From positions 1-23,055 of the forward strand of contig BTRG01000042.1 of assembly GCA_036986275.1 (NCBI GenBank): a stretch of 23,055 bases of DNA, given 5' to 3'. The notes under the pieces are model-generated. The model had not been told where the DNA came from, searched no databases, and saw only the letters and a program-made list of their open reading frames with translations. Shown here piece after piece: positions 15,451-23,055 of this stretch; within the stretch, counting starts at the first letter, position 1; each line of letters begins with the position of its first letter. The stretch comes from BTRG01 sp036986275. Lineage in GTDB: Bacteria; Pseudomonadota; Gammaproteobacteria; Acidiferrobacterales; SZUA-150. Made by a program: the position numbers and the translations under genes.

Positions 15451-17541
15451 CTACACATTCCCGCCTACGGTCGCGACAACTTTGATACGCATGCTGTCCG
15501 GTACTTCGTTGTAAGACAAAATATGCAACTCAGGCATGCCATGTCTTACAAACCTGGCCAATACGGGTCTTAAGGGTGCCGGCACCAACAACACAGCCGG
15601 CAAGCCATTTAGTTCTTGCTGCCGCGCATGTTCGGCCAGGGCCTTCAACATACGATCCGCCAGACCCGGCTCTAATCCCACCGCCTCGCCGTTGCCAGAC
15701 TGGGCGCTCTGCTGCAATAACTGTTCCAGCGCCGGATCTAACGTAATCACCGTCAACTCTTCCTGCAAGTCATTGATTTGTTGAACGATTGCTCGCCCAA
15801 GGGCTACGCGCACGGCAGCCGTTAGAACGCCAGAGTCTTGACTGACGGAGGCCTGCTCCGCCAAGGTTTCGGCGATGGTGCGTATATCCCTGACCGGAAC
15901 TTTTTCCTGCAACAGGTTTTGCATAACCTTGTGTATAACGCTTAGCGGTAAGCGGTCCGGCACCAGGTCTTCCACCAGACGTGGCGCGCTGAGTTTGAGC
16001 TTATCCAGTAACTGCTGAACATCTTCATAGCTCAGTAGTTCATGGGCATGGGTCTGCAAGAGCTGGCTCAAGTGCGTAGCAATCACGGTACTGGCATCCA
16101 CCACGGTATAACCCAGGGTCTGGGCATGCTCGCGCTGACCTTGCTCTACCCAGACTGCATCCAGACCGAAAGCCGGGTCCTTGCCGTCCAGGCCCTCGAG
16201 TTTTCCGTATACTTGTCCGGGATTAATGGCCAGGTCTCGTTCGGGATGCACCTCGGACTCGGCAATCGTGGTACCCATCAGTGAGATACGGTAGACGTTA
16301 GGCGCCAGCGACAGGTTGTCACGTATATGCACAGCCGGCACAAGAAAACCCAGTTCCTGGGACAACTTCTTGCGCACACCTTTTATCCGGTTGATGAGTT
16401 GGCCACCCTGTTTTTTATCCACCATCGGGATCAAACGGTACCCCACTTCCAGTCCTATCATGTCCACCGGCGTCACATCGTCCCAGCTCAATTCCTTGGG
16501 CTCCGGTGTCGCTTCCTGGAGAGTGGCCGGGGCTTGTTCCGCGGTCACTGCCTGCTGACGCTGCTTTTGTATAATCATCCAGGCGGCCGTCCCGGCAATG
16601 GCTGCAAGACTCAGAAAAGCAATATTAGGCATGCCTGGGATCATGCCCATCATGCCCATAACACCGGCCGTGACCGCCAGGGCACGCGGTGCACCAAACA
16701 ACTGCTTCAATATCTGGGCACCCATATCCTGACTTTGGGATACCCGTGTCACCATGATGGCGGCTGCAGTTGACAATACCAGCGAAGGAATCTGTGCAAC
16801 CAGGCCATCGCCTATGGTCAACGATGTATAATTCTCCAATGCACTTGAGAAACGCATGCCATGTTGCACCATGCCTATGCCCAGGCCACCAATAATATTG
16901 ATAAATAAAATTAAAATACCGGCAATGGCATCACCACGAACAAACTTGCTGGCGCCATCCATGGACCCATAAAAATCCGCCTCTTGTGATACATCATCAC
17001 GACGACGACGGGCCTCATCCTGATCAATAATGCCTGCATTCAAATCGGCATCTATGGCCATTTGCTTGCCTGGCATGGCATCCAGGGTAAAACGGGCACT
17101 AACCTCTGACACGCGACCGGCGCCCTTTGTGACAACGATAAAGTTAATAATCACAAGCACGGCAAAGACCACCAGGCCGACCGCATAGTTACCACCTATA
17201 ACAAACTCACCGAAAGACTCAATTACCTTACCGGCGGCATCGGTACCGGTATGTCCCTTCAATAACACAATACGCGTAGAAGCGATGTTCAGCGACAACC
17301 GTAATAGAGTGGCTAGCAACAAAACCGTAGGAAAGGAGGCAAACTCCAGTGGACGCAGTGTATAGACAGCCGCCAGCACAACGACCAGCGCCAATGCAAT
17401 ATTAAAGGTAAACAACACATCCAGCAGAAACGAGGGCATGGGCACGATCATCATGCCCAGCAACATCATTAGAAGTATCGGTGTCCCCAGACCGTTACGA
17501 CTAAGTTCTCCCAATGTCGGTAATGTAGACGCCTGTGCCAC
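15451..17541 (-). CDS. flhA: FlhA, flagellar export gate protein
   Basis: FlhA forms the nonameric ring of the type III export gate and links substrate-chaperone complexes and proton flow to export. The 696-residue length is normal. Residues about 20-320 contain the eight membrane segments with the conserved cytoplasmic loop (FTLDAMPGKQMAIDADLNAG and DEARRRRDDVSQEADFYGSM). Residues about 350-696 are the cytoplasmic domain that docks export substrates. The start is a GTG (VAQASTL) with a weak AGAGA upstream, 4 bases after the flhB stop. No alteration is visible. Confidence 0.96.
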   Translation of the reverse strand: MAQASTLPTLGELSRNGLGTPILLMMLLGMMIVPMPSFLLDVLFTFNIALALVVVLAAVYTLRPLEFASFPTVLLLATLLRLSLNIASTRIVLLKGHTGTDAAGKVIESFGEFVIGGNYAVGLVVFAVLVIINFIVVTKGAGRVSEVSARFTLDAMPGKQMAIDADLNAGIIDQDEARRRRDDVSQEADFYGSMDGASKFVRGDAIAGILILFINIIGGLGIGMVQHGMRFSSALENYTSLTIGDGLVAQIPSLVLSTAAAIMVTRVSQSQDMGAQILKQLFGAPRALAVTAGVMGMMGMIPGMPNIAFLSLAAIAGTAAWMIIQKQRQQAVTAEQAPATLQEATPEPKELSWDDVTPVDMIGLEVGYRLIPMVDKKQGGQLINRIKGVRKKLSQELGFLVPAVHIRDNLSLAPNVYRISLMGTTIAESEVHPERDLAINPGQVYGKLEGLDGKDPAFGLDAVWVEQGQREHAQTLGYTVVDASTVIATHLSQLLQTHAHELLSYEDVQQLLDKLKLSAPRLVEDLVPDRLPLSVIHKVMQNLLQEKVPVRDIRTIAETLAEQASVSQDSGVLTAAVRVALGRAIVQQINDLQEELTVITLDPALEQLLQQSAQSGNGEAVGLEPGLADRMLKALAEHARQQELNGLPAVLLVPAPLRPVLARFVRHGMPELHILSYNEVPDSMRIKVVATVGGNV

Positions 17542-17545
17542 CGAA

Positions 17546-18676
17546 TTATCTCTTTAACTCATCAGGTATAGGCAGATCAGCCATAGGTCTGGGTCTGACC
17601 TTTTTACCGGCCTTAAGCTGCTGCTTCAGCTGATAGACATAGGCCAATACCTGGGCAACGGCGATATAAAGACCACTGGGAACAGCGCTATTAATTTTGG
17701 TGGAGTAATAGACCGCACGCGCTAACGGCGGAGCGGCGACCAACATGACATGGTGCGCTTGGGCAACGCGACGGATTTCCATGGCCACAAGATCAACACC
17801 CTTGGCCACTACAATCGGCGCCGCCATCTTGTCCTGATTATATTTCAAGGCGACGGAATAGTGTTCCGGGTTGGTGATGACTACGTCCGCGTCCGGTACA
17901 TCTGACATCATGCGTTGTTGGGCGGCTTCCTGCTGCATGCGTCGTATACGAGCGCGCATCTCGGGGTTGCCTTCCGTTTCCTTAAGCTCGTCCTTGACTT
18001 CCTGGCGCGTCATGCGCAGCTTCTTGCTGTGATCCCATAACTGGAAGGGTACGTCCACTGTTACGATAAATACCATGGAGGCGCTAAGTGCGACAAAGCT
18101 CCACATCAACAGTTGACTCAGGTGGCCTAAACCGGCTGTGACATCCTGCCGCCCCAATTCGAGAAACTGGTCACCCAGCAACCAGAGTATAATAAGAGCC
18201 ACTGCGTCAATAATTAAAAACTTGGCCAAGGCCTTGAGTAACTCCACCACGCCCTTGATCGAAAAAATACGGCCTATACCTTTAATGGGGTCCAGTTTTT
18301 CCCACTTAAATGCCAGGGTCTTGGTGCTGAAGTTCCAGCCACTCATGGCCATAGGTGTTAACAATGCGGCGACAATGAGCACCAGCAACAGGGGCGCAAA
18401 CAGGGTAAAGACCTCCCAAATATTCTGAATGAACAGTCGTAGCATCATGTCAGGATCCATGATGGTTTCAGGGGAAAGAGCAAGTCCGGAGCGCATCAAA
18501 TCCTGCAGTCCCTGTCCCAGAGAATGGCCAAGTATCAATATTCCTCCTGAACCCGCCAACAATACCATCATGGTGCTTAACTCTCGCGAGCGTGCAACTT
18601 GTCCCTTTTCACGCGCATCGCGCAGGCGTTTCGCCGTAGGTTGTTCGGTACGTTCCTGTCCCTTGGAATCAGCCAT
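17546..18676 (-). CDS. flhB: FlhB, export switch protein
   Basis: FlhB changes export from hook to filament proteins by cutting itself. The 376-residue protein has the conserved N-terminus (ERTEQPTAKRLRDAREKGQV), four membrane segments (about 32-53, 90-110, 145-168, 185-208) and a cytoplasmic domain. The cleavage motif, normally NPTH, is NPEH here (Asn269-His272). The Asn and Pro that are cut between are kept. The ATG overlaps the fliR stop (TAATG), so the two are coupled. AAGGA lies about 11 bases upstream. Confidence 0.95.
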   Translation of the reverse strand: MADSKGQERTEQPTAKRLRDAREKGQVARSRELSTMMVLLAGSGGILILGHSLGQGLQDLMRSGLALSPETIMDPDMMLRLFIQNIWEVFTLFAPLLLVLIVAALLTPMAMSGWNFSTKTLAFKWEKLDPIKGIGRIFSIKGVVELLKALAKFLIIDAVALIILWLLGDQFLELGRQDVTAGLGHLSQLLMWSFVALSASMVFIVTVDVPFQLWDHSKKLRMTRQEVKDELKETEGNPEMRARIRRMQQEAAQQRMMSDVPDADVVITNPEHYSVALKYNQDKMAAPIVVAKGVDLVAMEIRRVAQAHHVMLVAAPPLARAVYYSTKINSAVPSGLYIAVAQVLAYVYQLKQQLKAGKKVRPRPMADLPIPDELKR

Positions 18677-19458
18677 TAGTTATTGTTTCCTTCAGGACCA
18701 AAACCTGCTGTTACCGCAGCAGCATCAAGTATTGAACCTGTGTGATCAATAATATTGGGCAAGGTAATCAACATAATGATAAAGCCTACTAACATGGTGA
18801 TAGGAAAGCCGATAGCAAAAATATTAAACTGTGGTGCAGAACGCGCCATGATACCGAAAGCCATATTGACTACTAACAGTGAGCCTATGACAGGCAATGC
18901 CACCGACAAAGCACCGGAAAAAAGGATACCAGACCACTCCAGCAAACCCCGTACACCTATCATGGCAACATTGTCAACCGACACAGGCATCAATATAAAA
19001 CTGTCGAACATCACTTGTATCATTTGCAAATGTCCGCCCATGGTCAGAAAGATTAATGTCACCAGTAGCGCATAGAATTGGCTTACAACAGGCACACTCA
19101 CACCGTTTACCGGATCTATCATGGATGCAAAACCCAAACCCATTTGCATGGCGATTATTTGCCCTGCATAAATAAATACCGCCATGACGATAGAAAATAC
19201 GAATCCCATGGTCAGTCCTATCAGCAATTGCTGTACAATAATCAGGAAACTATTTACACTGATCGCAGGCACTACCGGTGCGGCAGGCAATAAAGGCATG
19301 ATAACAATTGTTAGTACTAGTGCCAGTAACAGGCGGATGCGCATGGGCAACATCTTACTGCTGAATATAGGGGCGATGGATAATACGGAGCCTATTCTGA
19401 TAAATGGCCAGAAAAAACTGCCCAACCATCTGCCTACTTCTGCATCAGTAATCACCAT
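18676..19458 (-). CDS. fliR: FliR, flagellar export gate protein
   Basis: FliR joins FliP and FliQ in the core channel of the export gate. The 260-residue protein is almost wholly hydrophobic, with about six membrane helices and short loops such as SFFWPFIRIGSVLS and the GVSVPVVSQFYALL stretch typical of the family. The ATG lies 3 bases after the fliQ stop and has no visible ribosome site, so translation probably depends on coupling. The product is at the inner membrane in the basal body. Confidence 0.94.
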   Translation of the reverse strand: MVITDAEVGRWLGSFFWPFIRIGSVLSIAPIFSSKMLPMRIRLLLALVLTIVIMPLLPAAPVVPAISVNSFLIIVQQLLIGLTMGFVFSIVMAVFIYAGQIIAMQMGLGFASMIDPVNGVSVPVVSQFYALLVTLIFLTMGGHLQMIQVMFDSFILMPVSVDNVAMIGVRGLLEWSGILFSGALSVALPVIGSLLVVNMAFGIMARSAPQFNIFAIGFPITMLVGFIIMLITLPNIIDHTGSILDAAAVTAGFGPEGNNN

Positions 19459-19461
19459 ACA

Positions 19462-19731
19462 TTATAAAATCATAAAAGGTATGTTTTCGATAAGGCGACG
19501 CGTGTAATCCATTAACACCCGCAACATCCAGGGCCCTGCTATCATGATAGTGACAAACGTGACTATAAGTTTTGGTATAAAACTTAATGTCGCTTCACTA
19601 ATCTGTGTTGCTGCCTGGAACATGCTGACCAACAGACCGGTAATGAGGGCAGGAATGAGCACCACCGATACAAGAACAATAATCAGTTCCAGTGTTTGCT
19701 GACCTATAGTCAGTACTGTTTCTGGTGTCAT
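19462..19731 (-). CDS. fliQ: FliQ, flagellar export gate protein
   Basis: FliQ is a small subunit of the export channel. At 89 residues it has the usual length and two long hydrophobic helices (about 14-40 and 50-75), with the conserved MTPETVLTIGQQTLE start and FQAATQISEATLSFIPKL centre. The ATG lies 4 bases after the fliP stop with no clear ribosome site. Confidence 0.95.
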   Translation of the reverse strand: MTPETVLTIGQQTLELIIVLVSVVLIPALITGLLVSMFQAATQISEATLSFIPKLIVTFVTIMIAGPWMLRVLMDYTRRLIENIPFMIL

Positions 19732-19735
19732 GGTT

Positions 19736-20482
19736 CTAGATACTAAAGCTGGATGCCAGTGTGCCCAATATCAAAGCCCAGCCATCAACCAGCACGAAAA
19801 GCATAATTTTGAATGGCAGGGAGATAATCATGGGAGACAGCATCATCATCCCCATGGACATCAGTACACTGGCCACCACGAGATCGATAATCAGGAATGG
19901 AATAAAAATCAGAAAACCAATCTGAAAGGCGGTCTTTAACTCGCTGGTGACAAAGGCGGGGACTGCCAGTGTAAACGGTATATCCGCGGCGGTCTTAAAG
20001 GGTCCCTTCTCTGCAATCCGCGCAAACAATGCCAGATCATCTTTGCGTGTTTGCGCCAGCATAAAGGCCTTCAAGGGCTTACCTGCCTGCACTACGGCCT
20101 TTTGTGGTGGCAACTTCTCTTGCAGATAAGGCTCCACTGCCTCGTCGTACACCTCATCAAATACCGGCGTCATAATGAAGAGCGTCAGAAACAAAGCCAG
20201 CCCCACCAGTATCTGATTGGTGGGGGTTTGTGCTGTACCCAGGGCCTGTCGCAAGATACCGAGGACAATGATAATGCGCATGAACGATGTCATCAGAATG
20301 AGGGCAGCCGGCAACAGGGTCAGGGCACTCATAAAGAGCATCACCTGTATACTCAGGCTATAGGTCTGACTCCCCCCTGGACCCGGTTTAACGGTCAAGG
20401 CATCCAATCCTCCCGGCATGGACCAGGCACTGCTCGACCACGCCAGCAAACAGGCCAGCAAGAGCAATCTTGATAACTTCAC
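19736..20482 (-). CDS. fliP: FliP, flagellar export gate protein
   Basis: FliP forms the pentameric centre of the export channel. The open frame extends upstream to 20614 inside fliO. The likely start is the GTG at 20482, which overlaps the fliO stop (GTGA) and begins with a signal peptide (LSRLLLLACLLAWSSSAWS). This gives 248 residues, the family norm. Family blocks include LTLLPAALILMTSFMRIIIVL, LRQALGTAQTPTNQILVGLALFLT and IPFLIIDLVVASVLMSMGMMM. Four membrane segments are expected after the signal peptide. Only a weak GGAA precedes the start. Confidence 0.94.
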   Translation of the reverse strand: MKLSRLLLLACLLAWSSSAWSMPGGLDALTVKPGPGGSQTYSLSIQVMLFMSALTLLPAALILMTSFMRIIIVLGILRQALGTAQTPTNQILVGLALFLTLFIMTPVFDEVYDEAVEPYLQEKLPPQKAVVQAGKPLKAFMLAQTRKDDLALFARIAEKGPFKTAADIPFTLAVPAFVTSELKTAFQIGFLIFIPFLIIDLVVASVLMSMGMMMLSPMIISLPFKIMLFVLVDGWALILGTLASSFSI

Positions 20483-20922
20483 GGAAGATTCCGCTTCGCC
20501 AGCACCGCCGCCATGCGTTTGGCGAAAGTCATGGTAGTATCTGAATCCGGATCTTGCACGGCAAGAGCGATGGGCCGATCCAATGCATGCAAGGCTTGTA
20601 TGCGCCCGGGACATACGCCCAACAACAACTGCTCCTCACCCACCTGCACCAGCAATAATTTCTCGCGTGCACCCAGGGAAACACTTTCGTATATCACAAT
20701 ATTGCCGGCACCCGTGCTGGTAAGATGTCCGGTGCGTCGCAATATCCAGGCACCCACAATGATAATGGCGACGACCAGACCCAGGCTTCCGATTACTTGC
20801 AATAAATAACCGCTACCCAGAGGGGATACTGGTCCAGTTTCCTGTGCGCCAGCCAGTGTCGGCACCAGAAGCAGAAATAGTGAGGCCATGACTGCAGTAA
20901 CAGCATTGTTATGCCTTGTCAT
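20479..20922 (-). CDS. fliO: FliO, flagellar export gate assembly protein
   Basis: FliO helps assemble the FliP ring and is poorly conserved. The 147-residue protein has an N-terminal signal-like segment (about 8-26, ending LAGAQ), a membrane helix (about 40-60, followed by RRTGH) and a cytoplasmic domain with ESVSLGAREKLLLVQVGEEQ, the most conserved part. The ATG overlaps the fliN stop (TAATG). Position between fliN and fliP supports the call. Confidence 0.92.
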   Translation of the reverse strand: MTRHNNAVTAVMASLFLLLVPTLAGAQETGPVSPLGSGYLLQVIGSLGLVVAIIIVGAWILRRTGHLTSTGAGNIVIYESVSLGAREKLLLVQVGEEQLLLGVCPGRIQALHALDRPIALAVQDPDSDTTMTFAKRMAAVLAKRNLP

Positions 20923-21305
20923 TACTGCAGCTTCTTCACACGTTCCGAAGGACTGATCACATCCGTCAGGCGAATACCAAATTTCTCATTCACCACAACG
21001 ACTTCACCGTGGGCAACCAATGTACCGTTCACCAGAACATCCATAGGCTCACCGGCCAGGCGGTCAAGCTCAATAACCGATCCCTGGTATAACTGTAACA
21101 AGTTGCGTATGCTGATCATGGTGCGACCAATTTCCATGGACAGGGTGACCGGGATATCCAGAATCGATTCGACACTAACCTCCTCGCCCTCCCCCACCTC
21201 TTCCTGTAAATCCTGTATTTGTGCGGGTTCATAGGAATCATCAGGCTTACCACCATCCTGACTTTGCCCTTCTTCACCTTCGTGTACTGTCACGGCCTCA
21301 CTCAT
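20922..21305 (-). CDS. fliN: FliN, flagellar switch protein
   Basis: FliN with FliM forms the C-ring that sets rotation direction. From the ATG at 21305 the protein is 127 residues. An acidic, Gln/Glu-rich N-terminus (1-45) precedes the SpoA domain (about 48-125, with LDIPVTLSMEIGRT and VVVVNEKFGIRLTDVISP). A TTG at 21314 would add three residues, but AGGAGG lies 9 bases before the ATG at 21305, which decides the start. The gene overlaps the fliM end by 8 bases. Confidence 0.95.
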   Translation of the reverse strand: MSEAVTVHEGEEGQSQDGGKPDDSYEPAQIQDLQEEVGEGEEVSVESILDIPVTLSMEIGRTMISIRNLLQLYQGSVIELDRLAGEPMDVLVNGTLVAHGEVVVVNEKFGIRLTDVISPSERVKKLQ

Positions 21306-22326
21306 TCCGGGCAACCTCCTGATTTTCCTCTTGAGTCTGTATATTTACGGTGTGTCTCACCGAACTAACAACCTTGACGGCATTGGCGCGCCGTCGCGAA
21401 CCATATTTGCATCGAAAAACTGGCATTCCCTCTGCCTTGGCGATCACATGGCCATCCATATCAATGGGAATAATATCTCCCTTTTTAATATTCATGAGCT
21501 CACGCAGGCTTATTTCTGTTTCTGTTAGTGTACATGACAGCTCTACCTTGGCCTCTTTCATCTCTTCTCGCAACGCATGCATCCAGCGTTCATCTATATC
21601 CGCCCTGTCGCTTTGCACGCCAGCCACTAACAGGTCACGTATTGGCTCTATCATGGAGTACGGCATCGTCACATGGAAATCTCCAGCACCACCTTCCATT
21701 TCCACTTGGAAGCGTGTAACGACTACGACTTCACTGGGGCTGACGATATTGGCAAACTGGGGATTCACTTCTGAATCCACATATTCAAAATCCAGCGCCA
21801 TCACCGGTGCCCAAGCTTCTTTTAGATCAATAAAGGACTGGTTCAGTATCATCCTTATTACGCGCATCTCGGTAGGTGTGAACTCACGGCCTTCAATCCT
21901 GCTGTGGAAACGACCATCACCACCAAAGAAATTATCAACCAGTATAAAAACCAGCTTGGGCTCCATAATGATCAGCCCCGTCCCGCGCAAGGGCCTCACA
22001 CGTATTAAATTCAGGTTGGTGGGCACATAAAGGCTATGAATATATTCCGAGAACTTGACCATCTGTACTTCACCCACGGAGATCTGGGGTGTACGACGTA
22101 ACATATTGAATAGACTGATTCGGAAGTAACGGGCAAAGCGCTGGTTCAACATCTCCAGAGTCGGCATACGACCGCGAACAATTCTGTCTTGATGAGCAAT
22201 GTCATAGCCTCTAACCTCGCCCTTTTTAGCAATGGCATCGGCTTCTGTCTGGACATCCCCATTATCGACGCCATGCAATAAGGCATCGATCTCATTCTGT
22301 GAAAGTACTTCGCTACTGGCAGTCAT
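21298..22326 (-). CDS. fliM: FliM, flagellar switch protein and CheY-P receptor
   Basis: FliM binds CheY-phosphate and contacts FliG and FliN in the C-ring. The 342-residue protein begins with the CheY-binding peptide LSQNEIDALLHGV (about 8-20). The middle domain follows (about 45-235, with RMPTLEMLNQRFARYFRISL and the GTGLI/FFGGDGRF stretches), then a C-terminal SpoA domain (about 250-325, with LRELMNIKKGDIIPIDM). All parts are present, so the motor should respond to CheY-P. The ATG lies 3 bases after the fliL stop. Confidence 0.96.
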   Translation of the reverse strand: MTASSEVLSQNEIDALLHGVDNGDVQTEADAIAKKGEVRGYDIAHQDRIVRGRMPTLEMLNQRFARYFRISLFNMLRRTPQISVGEVQMVKFSEYIHSLYVPTNLNLIRVRPLRGTGLIIMEPKLVFILVDNFFGGDGRFHSRIEGREFTPTEMRVIRMILNQSFIDLKEAWAPVMALDFEYVDSEVNPQFANIVSPSEVVVVTRFQVEMEGGAGDFHVTMPYSMIEPIRDLLVAGVQSDRADIDERWMHALREEMKEAKVELSCTLTETEISLRELMNIKKGDIIPIDMDGHVIAKAEGMPVFRCKYGSRRRANAVKVVSSVRHTVNIQTQEENQEVARNE

Positions 22327-22329
22327 GGC

Positions 22330-22884
22330 TTACTGCATCACAAATCCGGTAAAATAGACGGCTTCAACAACAGGGTCATCGACTTGCTCGATCATGATGT
22401 CCTGTATAGCCTTTAATACATCGGCCCTGATCTTCTCCTTGCCTTCGGATGAACTCAGCAGTTCAGATGTCTGATTACTTAACAACAATACAATGCTGTT
22501 GCGTATGGCCGGCATATGTTTCTCAAGTTCTTTGATAAGAAGGGCGTCCCTGCCCATCACGTCCATGGTGACCTGTAGAAATCTGACCTGACTGGATTGC
22601 GACCCAAAATTTACGACAAAAGCGGGATTTAGAGAAAAATAGACAGGGTCACCACCAGCTTCACTCTTTTTCTTCTTTTTCTTGTCGGTCTTCTTTTCGT
22701 CCTTGGTATCATTGCTGTCTTCGGCGACTGCCTCGGCATCACCCTTGGCACCAACAATGAAATACGTTCCGCCAACACTGATAGCAACCAGTAGCAGTGC
22801 AATAACCGAAAAGATGATGATTTTCTTTATTGGCCCCTGCGCCGCCTTGTTCTCTACTTCCATGTCCTCGTCTTCCACCGCCAT
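22330..22884 (-). CDS. fliL: FliL, flagellar stator-associated membrane protein
   Basis: FliL supports the stator, especially for swarming. The 184-residue protein has a short acidic cytoplasmic start, one membrane helix (about 21-44) and a low-complexity linker rich in Lys and Asp/Glu (about 55-77). A periplasmic domain with the conserved YFSLNPAFVVNF follows (about 80-184). The ATG has CAGGAGA 8 bases upstream. It is the first gene of the operon within the window and sits directly behind the sigma-54 promoter at 22919-22934. Confidence 0.95.
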   Translation of the reverse strand: MAVEDEDMEVENKAAQGPIKKIIIFSVIALLLVAISVGGTYFIVGAKGDAEAVAEDSNDTKDEKKTDKKKKKKSEAGGDPVYFSLNPAFVVNFGSQSSQVRFLQVTMDVMGRDALLIKELEKHMPAIRNSIVLLLSNQTSELLSSSEGKEKIRADVLKAIQDIMIEQVDDPVVEAVYFTGFVMQ

Positions 22885-22918
22885 GCTTTTGTCTCCTGTT
22901 GTCAGTACATGACCCTAG

Positions 22919-22934
22919 AGCAAGACGCGTGCCA
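22919..22934 (-). promoter_or_regulatory. Sigma-54 promoter of the fliL operon
   Basis: The minus strand reads TGGCACGCGTCTTGCT, a complete match to the consensus TGGCACG-N4-TTGCW. GG and GC are separated by exactly 10 bases. Transcription would start near 22909, giving a leader of about 25 bases before fliL. This fits the FleQ/FlrA-dependent class of polar flagellates. Confidence 0.88.
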
Positions 22935-22994
22935 GCGGCATCATAGAGAATACATGCTTGATTACAGCAACTTAGAGAACGGTTTTTTTAGATT

Positions 22995-23008
22995 GACAAG
23001 AAATTGAC
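22995..23008 (+). promoter_or_regulatory. FleQ-box-like site upstream of fliL
   Basis: GACAAGAAATTGAC matches the Pseudomonas FleQ box GTCANTAAATTGAC at 12 of 14 positions counting N. It lies about 60-75 bases upstream of the -24 element, a position used by sigma-54 activators. The fleQ gene itself is not in the window. Confidence 0.5.
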
Positions 23009-23017
23009 GATCAGGTG

Positions 23018-23055
23018 AATGCTAATTTCTAATGGCTAGTTTCTAGCTCCTAGCC
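23018..23055. repeat. Heptamer repeat array at the window edge
   Basis: Five successive 7-base units each end in CTA: AATGCTA, ATTTCTA, ATGGCTA, GTTTCTA, GCTCCTA, then GCC at the last base. On the minus strand each unit starts with TAG. The array probably continues beyond the window. Its function is unknown. Confidence 0.6.

Noticed and set aside
21350..22030. Long open frame antisense to fliM
   Set aside because: Serine- and isoleucine-rich mirror of a well conserved gene, with no family features.

Overview
The window reads as the chromosome of a polar-flagellated gammaproteobacterium outside the enterics. The gene order fliL-M-N-O-P-Q-R-flhB-flhA-flhF-flhG-fliA-cheY-cheZ ... motC-motD-parA-cheW-like matches the late flagellar/chemotaxis cluster of Pseudomonas-type polar flagellates. 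A near-consensus sigma-54 promoter and a FleQ-like box precede fliL. The exact genus cannot be read from the sequence.

Layout. Bases 1-247 are non-coding and carry three copies of a short interspersed repeat. Bases 248-2155 (minus strand) hold a cell-envelope group: a TlpA-like thioredoxin, an unrecognised exported protein and the lipoprotein MlaA. Bases 2156-2418 are a divergent control region with dyads. Bases 2419-4098 (plus strand, the only gene on it) encode a PP2C phosphatase fused to a degenerate Ser/Thr kinase domain with a C-terminal membrane anchor. Bases 4090-7247 (minus) hold a DUF484-GGDEF diguanylate cyclase, dsbC and a second GGDEF diguanylate cyclase. The second cyclase has its own likely sigma-54 promoter. 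Bases 7422-22884 (minus) are one tightly packed run of 19 flagellar and chemotaxis genes with gaps of 0-51 bases and several stop/start overlaps. Bases 22885-23055 hold the sigma-54 promoter, a FleQ-like site and a heptamer repeat array that runs off the window.

How the genes work together. FliOPQR-FlhB-FlhA form the export gate. FliM-FliN form the switch. FliL and MotC-MotD belong to the stator. FlhF-FlhG set pole and number of flagella. FliA is the late sigma factor. CheY-CheZ are the response regulator and its phosphatase. ParC/ParP-like proteins would position the chemotaxis array at the pole.

Most unusual points. (1) cheA, cheB and canonical cheW are missing from where this cluster normally carries them. 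The slot is filled by a 268-residue CheW-domain protein whose N-terminus has two short stretches resembling the CheY-binding peptides of FliM and CheZ. (2) The phosphatase keeps its metal-binding aspartates, but the fused kinase lacks the catalytic Lys, the HRD Asp and the DFG Asp. (3) A diguanylate cyclase beside the cluster seems to share the sigma-54 promoter design of fliL, which suggests c-di-GMP synthesis wired into the flagellar regulon.
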